A stretch of DNA of 10,968 bases. Origin: Synergistaceae bacterium. Its GTDB lineage: Bacteria; Synergistota; Synergistia; Synergistales; Aminobacteriaceae. The translations under genes were made by a program, and so were the position numbers. Of this stretch, positions 1 to 6,022 are shown piece after piece; within the stretch, counting starts at the first letter, position 1, and each line of letters opens with the position of its first letter. The notes beneath the pieces are model-generated. The model was not told the DNA's origin. It saw only the letters and a program-made list of their open reading frames with translations, and searched no databases. The stretch is from NCBI GenBank assembly GCA_017448375.1, contig JAFSLR010000110.1, forward strand, positions 1 through 10,968, read 5' to 3'.

Positions 1-993
1 CCCGCCGTTAATCTCGAAGAAGGAATGACACCGTTAATCTATCTTCCTCGCGTAAGTGAAAGGTTAGGGATTAAGTTATACGGAAAATTCGAGGGCTGCA
101 ACCCTTCCGGCTCATTCAAAGACAGGGGAATGGTATTAGCAGTAGCAAAAGCATTAGAGGACGGGAAACGCGCCGTAATATGTGCGTCAACAGGAAACAC
201 CTCAGCTTCAGCAGCAGCATACGCCGCAAGTCAGGGGATACCGTGCTTTGTGCTTCTTCCGGCCGGAAAGGTAGCACTCGGAAAGTTAGCCCAAGCCTTA
301 ATGTACGGTGCAAAAGTCATAGCCGTTAAGGGGAATTTTGACCGCGCATTAGAGTTAGCCCGCGAAGGTGCAGAGAAAACCGGCTGTGCTATGGTCAACA
401 GCGTAAACCCTTACCGCCTTATCGGACAGCGTTCGGGAGCGTGGGAGATATGCGACGTTCTCGGCCATGCACCCGACTGGCACGCAATCCCCGTAGGCAA
501 TGCGGGCAACATCTCAGCATATTGGGCGGGCTACAACGAGTACCGCAAAATCGGCAAGATTAATTCCCTACCTAAAATGATGGGATTTCAGGCCGAAGGA
601 GCTGCACCCCTAGTCTACAACAAGCCCTGCCCCAATCCTGAGACAATCGCAACCGCAATCCGAATCGGAAACCCCGTGAGCGCACATTTAGCCCGTGAGG
701 CAGTGAGCGAGTCCGGCGGTGAGTTCAACGCGGTAACAGATGAACAGATTCTCGAAGCTCAGAGGATTCTTGCGGCTGAAGGCGGAGTGTTCGCTGAGCC
801 TGCGTCATGCGCACCGTTAGCGGGACTCTTAAAGCTGAAACGTTCAGGGAGACTCCCCGAAGGAATCACCGTAACAATGATTCTCACAGGGAACGGCCTC
901 AAAGACCCTGATACCGCAATGTCCCAAGTTGGAAGGCCGATTGAGATTAACGACACGTTAGACGACTTAATGCGGGTGCTTGAGGGAAAATGA
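1..993 (+). CDS. thrC: Threonine synthase, 5'-truncated by the window edge
   Basis: PLP-dependent enzyme that converts O-phosphohomoserine to threonine in the cytoplasm, the last step of threonine synthesis. The frame is open from base 1 and encodes PAVNLEEG before the first ATG at 25. Family members carry an LxEGxTPL motif at this place, so ATG 25 is an internal Met and the real start lies upstream, probably a few tens of residues away. Visible motifs are NPSGSFKDRG (the lysine is the PLP Schiff-base residue, about residue 40 of the visible part), the phosphate-loop-type STGNTSAS, GNAGNISAYWAGY, and a C-terminal TGNGLKDPDT. About 330 residues are visible, against roughly 350 for the family. 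The TGA stop overlaps the thrB start (ATGA), implying translational coupling. No frameshift is seen. Confidence 0.95.
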   Translation, partial: PAVNLEEGMTPLIYLPRVSERLGIKLYGKFEGCNPSGSFKDRGMVLAVAKALEDGKRAVICASTGNTSASAAAYAASQGIPCFVLLPAGKVALGKLAQALMYGAKVIAVKGNFDRALELAREGAEKTGCAMVNSVNPYRLIGQRSGAWEICDVLGHAPDWHAIPVGNAGNISAYWAGYNEYRKIGKINSLPKMMGFQAEGAAPLVYNKPCPNPETIATAIRIGNPVSAHLAREAVSESGGEFNAVTDEQILEAQRILAAEGGVFAEPASCAPLAGLLKLKRSGRLPEGITVTMILTGNGLKDPDTAMSQVGRPIEINDTLDDLMRVLEGK

Positions 994-1901
994 TTCGGTT
1001 AAAAGTTCCTGCGACAACAGCTAATCTCGGCTCAGGTTTCGACACACTCGGAATGGCTCTGAATCTCTATAACATTTTCACGGTGAAAGAAATTCTGCCG
1101 GAAGGTGAATATATGTCTGAGATTTGGGGCGAAGGCGTTGACCTTCTGAAGGACGCGAAGAAGAATATGCTTGTTACCAGCTACATTAAAGCCTGTGAGG
1201 AATGGAACGTAACCCCTAAAGGCTTTGCGTTCGAGAGCTGCAACGCTGTACCGTTAAATCGCGGTTTGGGGAGCTCATCGACAGCTGTTGTTGCGGGCGT
1301 AATGATTGCGGATATTCTTTCGGGACAGAAGCACGAGGAGTCAGAATTGCTTCGTGTGATGACAAAAATCGAGGGCCACCCCGACAACGTAGTACCATGT
1401 TTCACGGGCGGAATGACTGTATCATGCTGGGACGGGGAGTCTTTGCGGTATGTGAGGCTACCTGCGCTGCCTGAGAATCTGAATGTGATTGCGGCCGTGC
1501 CTGATTTCGAGGTCAGAACGGAGGAGGCCAGAAGGATTTTGCCTGAGAGTGTGCCGTTCCGTGATGCGGTGTTCAACGTGAGTCATGCGAGTTTGCTTTG
1601 TGCGGCTTGGGCAATGGGAAGATGGGACTTGCTTCACGTTGGAATGGAGGACAGATTGCACCAGGCTTACAGGGCTAAATTATTTCCGGGCGAGACGGGC
1701 GAAAAGTTTTTCAGCAAGATTGCGAATCACCCTGACTGTGTTGCAACGGCGATTTCGGGTTCAGGGCCTACGGTTATAGCGATAGTACACGGGAAGGCCG
1801 GAAAGTTATCGGAGGCAATGTGCAGGATATTCACTGAAGGCGGAGCGGCATCGCATTTCTTTGTGCTTAACTGTACGCCTTCAGGGGCTTCAGCGGAGTA
1901 A
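990..1901 (+). CDS. thrB: Homoserine kinase
   Basis: GHMP-family kinase that phosphorylates L-homoserine with ATP, giving the substrate of the threonine synthase encoded just upstream. The 303-residue length is normal for the family. The N-terminus has PATTANLGSGFDTLG. The GHMP ATP-binding loop is PLNRGLGSSSTAVVAG (about 88-103), EGHPDNV lies at 128-134, DRLHQAYR at 221-228, and the C-terminal glycine motif SGSGPT at 256-261. The ATG overlaps the thrC stop by four bases, so the pair forms one operon in the order thrC-thrB. A hairpin terminator follows the stop by about 10 bases. Confidence 0.96.
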   Translation: MIRLKVPATTANLGSGFDTLGMALNLYNIFTVKEILPEGEYMSEIWGEGVDLLKDAKKNMLVTSYIKACEEWNVTPKGFAFESCNAVPLNRGLGSSSTAVVAGVMIADILSGQKHEESELLRVMTKIEGHPDNVVPCFTGGMTVSCWDGESLRYVRLPALPENLNVIAAVPDFEVRTEEARRILPESVPFRDAVFNVSHASLLCAAWAMGRWDLLHVGMEDRLHQAYRAKLFPGETGEKFFSKIANHPDCVATAISGSGPTVIAIVHGKAGKLSEAMCRIFTEGGAASHFFVLNCTPSGASAE

Positions 1902-1912
1902 GTAAGCAAAAA

Positions 1913-1950
1913 TCCCCTCCGGCTGTTTTCAGTTCAGAGGGGAAAATTTT
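1913..1950. terminator. Intrinsic terminator between convergent thrB and the minus-strand operon
   Basis: TCCCCTC (1913-1919) pairs with GAGGGGA (1937-1943) around a 17-base loop that itself holds a small CTG/CAG stem. On the + strand it is followed by AAATTTTT. On the - strand it is followed by the complement of AGCAAAAA, also T-rich. It could therefore stop transcription from both sides. It sits just after thrB and just beyond the end of the convergent gene. Confidence 0.75.
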
Positions 1951-1953
1951 TCA

Positions 1954-2487
1954 TTAGTTATCCCATTTATCATATTTGTATATAATCTGAATGAATTTGC
2001 TTGTCAGTGAGCTTCCCGGGAATCGTTTCGACATCTCGGAGTTGTACGTTAATGTTATTGTTGTGTATTTGTTGGGTGTCCAAACGTTTTTGAGCATAAT
2101 TTTCCCGGCTGCTCTAGTGTTAGCTGTGGGAGTCTCCTTAGTTTTTCCGTAAAGCGCATTCATTCCTTTTTGCAGTGCCTCATAGAATCGTTTGTCATAC
2201 TCAGCGTTTCCCATGCTCTGAAGGTAAACACTTTTTGATTTCAGTAATTTGTTTTTGTAGAAGCCGAATATGAATGTTGCCGGATAATTCTCAAACATTC
2301 CTTCCATTGTCAGAGAGTCTTTTCGTGGTGTTAGGACTTTAGCCCCGCTGTTTTCCATACGCTTTTGAGTCCGTGCGTAAGTGTGTCCGAACGGTAACGA
2401 CAAGAACGCCTCAGAACTGTTAGACGCAGGGAATGACTCTCCCGCTGAAAGTATCAGGAATATTACCGCGCAAAGAATCTTCTTCAT
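1954..2487 (-). CDS. Secreted protein of unknown function (177 aa)
   Basis: I do not recognise this family. Residues 1-21 look like a Sec signal peptide (MKK, then a hydrophobic stretch, with probable cleavage after FPA). There is no lipobox cysteine. The mature part of about 155 residues has a LSLPFGHTY motif near its start, then KNSG-type and FGFYKNKLLKSK-like segments rich in aromatic and basic residues, suggesting a small alpha/beta periplasmic domain. The ATG lies 9 bases after the TGA of the upstream HicB-like gene, with a GAGGT SD overlapping that stop, so it is the last gene of the minus-strand operon. It ends right at the shared terminator. Export is well supported; function is unknown. 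Confidence 0.8.
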   Translation of the reverse strand: MKKILCAVIFLILSAGESFPASNSSEAFLSLPFGHTYARTQKRMENSGAKVLTPRKDSLTMEGMFENYPATFIFGFYKNKLLKSKSVYLQSMGNAEYDKRFYEALQKGMNALYGKTKETPTANTRAAGKIMLKNVWTPNKYTTITLTYNSEMSKRFPGSSLTSKFIQIIYKYDKWDN

Positions 2488-2496
2488 CTCATAACC

Positions 2497-2802
2497 TCAC
2501 GCCAACGCCCCGGCAGGTTCTTCCCACATATCACGAACGGGACTCATGAATGCCGCAACCATTTGAACGAATCCCCCTGAAGGAACATCAATATCACCCG
2601 CTCTTGTGGGTAACGGGATTTCGTCATTCTGAATCTCGCGGAAATACATGCAGTCTTCAAGCACAGCCCTTGCGTCAATGATAGCTTCTTCTAGCGTTTC
2701 TGCTGACGTAAAAGCGTTCTCAATATCCGGGAATGTTACTGTCCACATATCACCGTCAGGCTGGAAAACTGCCGGATACATATAATATTTCGGGTAATTC
2801 AT
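2497..2802 (-). CDS. HicB-like antitoxin family protein (second, longer copy)
   Basis: A 101-residue protein with the HicB pattern: an N-terminal strand (YYMYPAVFQPDGD), then WTVTFPDIENAFTSAETLEEAI, an alpha-helix, and IPLPTRAGDIDVPSGGFVQM. In HicB antitoxins this partial RNase-H-like fold binds and inhibits HicA. The usual PGC of the FPDLPGC motif is replaced by ENA, and no C-terminal HTH or ribbon-helix-helix segment is visible, so DNA binding by this protein alone is doubtful. A strong SD (AAGGAGGA on the - strand) lies 5-6 bases before the ATG. It follows the short hicB after a 48-base gap and has no toxin of its own next to it. It may be an extra antitoxin for the same HicA, an orphan, or a domain with another role. 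Confidence 0.78.
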   Translation of the reverse strand: MNYPKYYMYPAVFQPDGDMWTVTFPDIENAFTSAETLEEAIIDARAVLEDCMYFREIQNDEIPLPTRAGDIDVPSGGFVQMVAAFMSPVRDMWEEPAGALA

Positions 2803-2850
2803 TTTGTCCTCCTTAATCTTTAATGCCTAAACGCTTTTTTATCTGTACTC

Positions 2851-3066
2851 TTAACGATAGTTTATCTCATTATATGCAGCTGGTTCGGGAATTTCCCGCC
2901 CTAAAAATTCTGCTGTCTCTATCCATTCCGAGACTATTACGCCTGAATTGAGCAGGGCTTCTTCGGGCGTATCACCATCAGCCATGCACCCTGCTAGTTC
3001 GGGAACTTCAGCGATAAATTTCCCGTCATCATCAGACCAGTATATTACTCTCGTGTACTTATCCAT
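2851..3066 (-). CDS. hicB: HicB family antitoxin (short form)
   Basis: A 71-residue HicB of the short type. The sequence follows the family pattern closely: Y-x-WSDDDGKFIAEVPELAGCMADGDTPEEAL, then an amphipathic helix with WIETAEFLGREIPEP. Its role is to neutralise the adjacent HicA mRNA interferase by direct binding. It starts 16 bases after the hicA stop with SD GGAGG, the usual toxin-first hicAB order. It lacks a separate DNA-binding tail, so autoregulation would depend on another protein or on the HicA-HicB complex. Confidence 0.9.
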   Translation of the reverse strand: MDKYTRVIYWSDDDGKFIAEVPELAGCMADGDTPEEALLNSGVIVSEWIETAEFLGREIPEPAAYNEINYR

Positions 3067-3082
3067 TAACCTGCCTCCTGTT

Positions 3083-3331
3083 TCAGAATGTCAATTTGTA
3101 TTTCTGGATTATTCCGCGTACCTGCTTAACCTGATATGCTTTTGCCTTGCCGTTGTCGGACTGTATATTGATGATTTCCGCAACGCCTTCCCGCCAATAA
3201 ACATAATGACTCCCCCTTACCCTGTAGCTGAATCCCAGAACGTCAAGCAATTTCTGCAAGTCAGAAAACGGAATGTTATTATCCTTCCTGCCGTCCATAA
3301 TGGCATCAAATATTTTCGGCGTTGAAGTCAT
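3083..3331 (-). CDS. hicA: HicA family mRNA interferase toxin
   Basis: An 82-residue protein with the HicA double-stranded-RNA-binding-like fold. SDLQKLLDVLGF is followed by GSHYVYWREG carrying the catalytic-type histidine (His42), and the C-terminus is GKAKAYQVKQVRGIIQKY. The family cleaves mRNA and arrests translation when HicB is lost. The ATG lies 3 bases after the TAG of the upstream secreted-protein gene (TAGCGCATG). Its SD (GGGAG) sits inside that gene's last codons, so the two are probably translationally coupled. The catalytic histidine and frame are intact, so it looks active. Conventional hicAB loci start with hicA; here an exported protein is cotranscribed ahead of it. Confidence 0.9.
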   Translation of the reverse strand: MTSTPKIFDAIMDGRKDNNIPFSDLQKLLDVLGFSYRVRGSHYVYWREGVAEIINIQSDNGKAKAYQVKQVRGIIQKYKLTF

Positions 3332-3334
3332 GCG

Positions 3335-3685
3335 CTAGAACTCCCACTCCAAGTAACGTGCCCTCTTTGCCTCCTCACCAGTACCATAACTGAAGAACCC
3401 GTGATACCTCCTAGATGAACGCCGTTTAATTTTCGCCGTCAATAATTCCGCCTTAGCTATCACTCTGTAACTTCTGTCAAGAAACACCATAGTCCCCCCG
3501 AAATTAACGTTATACTTTGAGGGATTCCTTATTGTTACGCTCAACCCCCTGAACGTGTAAGACACCGCGCTGAACGAGAGTCCATTTTTGCCCCTTATAG
3601 AACCGTCCCTTATCAAAGCCTCAGACGTTCCCGCGAAAACCAGAACCGCCAGAATCATGGCCGCGAATGAAAATCCCTTCTTCAA
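3335..3685 (-). CDS. Small secreted beta-domain protein, TTG start
   Basis: A 116-residue exported protein of unknown function. The start is TTG at 3685, with SD GGGAG 10 bases upstream; the next in-frame ATG (residue 10) would cut into the signal peptide. Residues 1-23 form a signal peptide (MKKGFSFAAM, then a hydrophobic core, cleavage after SEA). The mature 93 residues are strand-rich: GLSVTIRNPSKYNVNF, then MVFLDRSYRVIAKAELL and RRYHGFFSYG. This resembles the FxLYD/Ig-like pattern of small extracytoplasmic domains (N, then F-x-D, then VIA). It is the first gene of the operon and directly precedes hicA by 3 bases. The fold assignment is inference. Confidence 0.78.
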   Translation of the reverse strand: MKKGFSFAAMILAVLVFAGTSEALIRDGSIRGKNGLSFSAVSYTFRGLSVTIRNPSKYNVNFGGTMVFLDRSYRVIAKAELLTAKIKRRSSRRYHGFFSYGTGEEAKRARYLEWEF

Positions 3686-3720
3686 TTTTTACACGCTCCC
3701 TGTGAAAATGATTCGTGAAA

Positions 3721-3729
3721 ATTATATCA
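3721..3729 (-). promoter_or_regulatory. Extended -10 promoter for the minus-strand secreted/hicAB operon
   Basis: On the minus strand the region reads TGATATAAT: a perfect -10 hexamer (3726 to 3721) preceded by TG one base away, the extended -10 form. No good -35 is found at 16-18 bases. Transcription would start near 3714, about 30 bases before the TTG start. The element overlaps the upstream side of the SD of the divergent + gene, so the two genes may compete for this short region. Confidence 0.55.
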
Positions 3730-3746
3730 GCAAGGAGTCTTTGAAA

Positions 3747-4235
3747 ATGTCAGAATCAAATCGCCCGCCATTTTTCCCGATGATGATAGATTTATTGGGG
3801 AAAAAAGTTTTGATTGTCGGAGGCGGACTCGTAGCTTCGCGCCGTGCTTCAACCCTCATAAAATGCGGTGCCGATATTACAGCCGTAAGTCCGAAATTCA
3901 TCGCCCAATTTCCCCCCGAAACTCACAGAATTAATCGCGCCTTCATTCCCGAAGATATTACCCCCGATTTAACCCTCGTAATCGCAGCTACCAACGACAG
4001 AATGACGAACCACGAAATTCACTCCCTCGCCAATTCTCTTGGGATTCCCGTCAATGTCGCCGACTGTCAATCTGAATGCTCATTCTTTTTCCCGTCCCTC
4101 ATAAATTCCGGCTCTTTAGGCGTTTCAGTGTGCAGCGCAGGCCAGTCATCATCATTAACTCACAGACTCTCAGAACGACTCCGAAAAGTTTGGCCTATAT
4201 GGATTACTGAGGAAAATAACCGCAAAATACGCTGA
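3747..4235 (+). CDS. Precorrin-2 dehydrogenase / sirohydrochlorin ferrochelatase-type protein (CysG N-terminal/Met8 family)
   Basis: A 162-residue protein matching the NAD-binding part of siroheme synthase. FFPMMIDLLGKKVLIVGGG is followed by LVASRRASTLIKCGADITAVSP (Rossmann GGGxVAxRR), then IAATNDRMTN, then NVADCQSECSFFFPSLI. Asp106 aligns with the catalytic Asp of the family. The end, SAGQSSSLTHRLSERLRK, fits the dimerisation region. The family oxidises precorrin-2 to sirohydrochlorin and, in some members, inserts iron to give siroheme. No SUMT methylase domain is fused and no hem or cob gene is adjacent. The start is ATG 3747 with SD AAGGAG at 3732-3737; a farther ATG at 3588 would overlap the divergent gene and is rejected. 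The C-terminus is slightly short for the family. Confidence 0.88.
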   Translation: MSESNRPPFFPMMIDLLGKKVLIVGGGLVASRRASTLIKCGADITAVSPKFIAQFPPETHRINRAFIPEDITPDLTLVIAATNDRMTNHEIHSLANSLGIPVNVADCQSECSFFFPSLINSGSLGVSVCSAGQSSSLTHRLSERLRKVWPIWITEENNRKIR

Positions 4236-4262
4236 TTGACTGAATTTGTGCTGTGTTATAAT
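4236..4262 (+). promoter_or_regulatory. Candidate promoter P1 of the LysM/M23 peptidase-pyrG transcript
   Basis: TTGACT (4236-4241) and TATAAT (4257-4262) are separated by 15 bases, and TG at 4254-4255 makes an extended -10. The -35 starts directly after the TGA of the upstream gene. Predicted transcription would start near 4269, giving a leader of about 160 bases before the TTG start at 4429. Confidence 0.6.
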
Positions 4263-4306
4263 AGCCGCATTCGGGAGCAAGTGAACTCATTGTTTCGGGT
4301 AAGTAT

Positions 4307-4334
4307 TTATGACTAGTTCCAAGTATGCTATAAT
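4307..4334 (+). promoter_or_regulatory. Candidate second promoter P2 of the LysM/M23 peptidase-pyrG transcript
   Basis: TATAAT at 4329-4334 is preceded by TG at 4326-4327 (extended -10). A poor -35 (TTATGA, 4307-4312) lies 16 bases upstream. It is placed 72 bases downstream of P1, with a leader of about 90 bases. Confidence 0.45.
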
Positions 4335-4345
4335 GCTTAACGTCC

Positions 4346-4402
4346 AATCATGATTTCACATTTTCAGAGGTATCAAAATTTCATGTCGTAAATTACGTAA
4401 TT
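4346..4402. promoter_or_regulatory. Two short perfect palindromes in the leader (possible operators)
   Basis: AATCATGATT (4346-4355) and AATTACGTAATT (4391-4402) are each their own reverse complement. They lie just downstream of P2 and 13 bases upstream of the SD at 4415-4420. They could be binding sites of a dimeric regulator or chance in AT-rich DNA. No protein has been linked to them here. Confidence 0.25.
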
Positions 4403-4428
4403 GCGCGGCAGGTCGGGAGGAATTTTTT

Positions 4429-6021
4429 TTGAGATCAGATAGCGGTAGGTTGCGCGGCTCTTGTCCCAATCGTGGGAAAAGAGTTAATCCGCGTAACGGG
4501 AAACATGCAGGAGCCTCATTAGGTTTCTGCTGGGGATTTGGTGTTGTCGTCTGCCTTACATTTGGGCTTGCGTCGTTCCTTATGTTTTCGGCGGGGCATT
4601 TTGACAGCTTTTCGTCTGGTCTCGGCGTTGAACCTGCACACGGGGGAATTGAGGACAATTTCGCCTCCTCGCGCGGACTCCTCGATATTGAGGTTACGCA
4701 GCTTGACTCCTCGTATAACACTGACAGCTCAGACCTTTACGCCTATGCTGACAACGGGGGAATAGTCGAGGACTTCGGGCCGTATCCTTCTTATTTATCG
4801 GGCTATGAGAGAATAACATTGAGCACTCTCGATGACGGTAAAACTCTCAAGCCTCACGATGATGAGGAAGAAGACGACTCAGAAGAAGCCGGAATCATTG
4901 ACGCAAACGCCGAAGAAGGAAAGCCGGTTTTGTCTGAAGAAGGCCCGGGATGGCGCGAACACACCGTGAAGAAAGGAGAAACACTTTCAGAGATAGCAGC
5001 AGATTACGGAAATATTACGGCACAGGACATAGTACGGGCAAATGAGCTGAGAGACTCTGCACAGATTAGGGAAAATCAGATACTTCTCATACCCAGCTCG
5101 CCGGAAAAGACAGAAGATACCCTTGACGAAGTTCACAAGCGTCAAATGATAGTCAAGGCAAACAACGAAAAGTTTGAGCCGCTAAAAGTCAGGGAGTATA
5201 CAGTAACAGCGGGTGATTCTCTGTGGTCAATATCTCACAAAATGGATATAGACTCGGATACGATAAGAGGAAGCAACAATTTCCGAACATCGTCAGCACT
5301 CCGCCCCGGCGTAAAGCTCAGAATACCGAATCAGGAAGGCATTTTCTACACTCTCAAAGACGGCGAAACTGTCGAGGAAGTCGCAAAACGTTACAGAGTC
5401 CGAATGACAACAGTACGCCTCGTCAATGAAGGTATAGATGTAACCAAACTGAAAGCGAATGATGAGATCTTCCTTCCCGGCGCAAAGCCTGAAGCACTCC
5501 GCGAAATTAAGCCCGCGCCTAAGCTCGCCAGTACCCCGAAACCTGAACCCAAGAAAGCCGTCAAGACTCCTGAACCCCAAAAAACCGTCTCAAAACCTGA
5601 AAGAAGACAGAGCGGTGAAGTTGCAGTAAGGAGAACAGGATTCAGATGGCCGGTAATGGGGAGGATTAACAGCCCGTTCGGATGGAGGACTCACCCCGTA
5701 ACACGAAGAAGAGACTTCCATACTGGAATCGACATCAAAGCAGCAAGAAATGACCCCATAAAAGCAGCAGGTTCCGGCCATGTAGTATATTCGGGCTGGA
5801 TGGGCGGTTATGGTAAAGTACTGGTCATCGAGCACAGCAACGGGCAGTCAACGCTTTACGCTCATTGCAGCACACTATTAGCAGGAAAGGGAGCAAGTGT
5901 ATCATCAGGTCAGCTTGTCGCGAAGATAGGCACAACAGGACGTTCAACAGGCCCGCATTTACATTTTGAGGTCAGGAACGGAAACAGCCCGGTCAACCCG
6001 ATAAAGTACCTGAGCAGGTAA
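4429..6021 (+). CDS. Membrane-anchored LysM-repeat M23 metallopeptidase (murein hydrolase or activator)
   Basis: A 530-residue cell-wall protein. A short basic cytoplasmic N-terminus is followed by one membrane segment (about 31-53), then an acidic region (DDEEEDDSEE, about 144-153). Three LysM peptidoglycan-binding domains follow (about 179-222, 257-300 and 306-350), then a Pro/Lys-rich linker (352-398) and a C-terminal M23 (LytM/NlpD-type) domain (405-528). The zinc and catalytic residues look complete: His431 and Asp435 in HTGID, His479 in YAHC, His510 and His512 in HLHFE. Family members cleave peptidoglycan cross-links or activate amidases at division. Having the full set argues for a real hydrolase rather than a degenerate EnvC/NlpD-type activator. 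The start is TTG 4429, supported by SD GGGAGG (4415-4420) at 8 bases. The gene is followed after one base by pyrG. Confidence 0.93.
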   Translation: MRSDSGRLRGSCPNRGKRVNPRNGKHAGASLGFCWGFGVVVCLTFGLASFLMFSAGHFDSFSSGLGVEPAHGGIEDNFASSRGLLDIEVTQLDSSYNTDSSDLYAYADNGGIVEDFGPYPSYLSGYERITLSTLDDGKTLKPHDDEEEDDSEEAGIIDANAEEGKPVLSEEGPGWREHTVKKGETLSEIAADYGNITAQDIVRANELRDSAQIRENQILLIPSSPEKTEDTLDEVHKRQMIVKANNEKFEPLKVREYTVTAGDSLWSISHKMDIDSDTIRGSNNFRTSSALRPGVKLRIPNQEGIFYTLKDGETVEEVAKRYRVRMTTVRLVNEGIDVTKLKANDEIFLPGAKPEALREIKPAPKLASTPKPEPKKAVKTPEPQKTVSKPERRQSGEVAVRRTGFRWPVMGRINSPFGWRTHPVTRRRDFHTGIDIKAARNDPIKAAGSGHVVYSGWMGGYGKVLVIEHSNGQSTLYAHCSTLLAGKGASVSSGQLVAKIGTTGRSTGPHLHFEVRNGNSPVNPIKYLSR

Positions 6022-6022
6022 A

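Noticed and set aside
25..27. ATG 25 as the true start of thrC
   Set aside because: The frame is open to base 1 and the upstream codons encode the conserved LEEG part of the family motif; the gene is cut by the window edge.
2948..3325. 125-aa plus-strand open frame
   Set aside because: Antisense to hicA and hicB, which have clear family motifs and SDs; the frame has no recognisable domain.
3588..3746. N-terminal extension of the precorrin-2 dehydrogenase from ATG 3588
   Set aside because: It overlaps the divergent secreted-protein gene and its promoter; a good SD precedes ATG 3747, where family similarity begins.
4281..4316. Tiny 11-codon frame (GTG to TAG) in the leader, as a possible leader peptide
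   Set aside because: The candidate SD is only 3 bases from GTG and the codons show no amino-acid run typical of attenuation.
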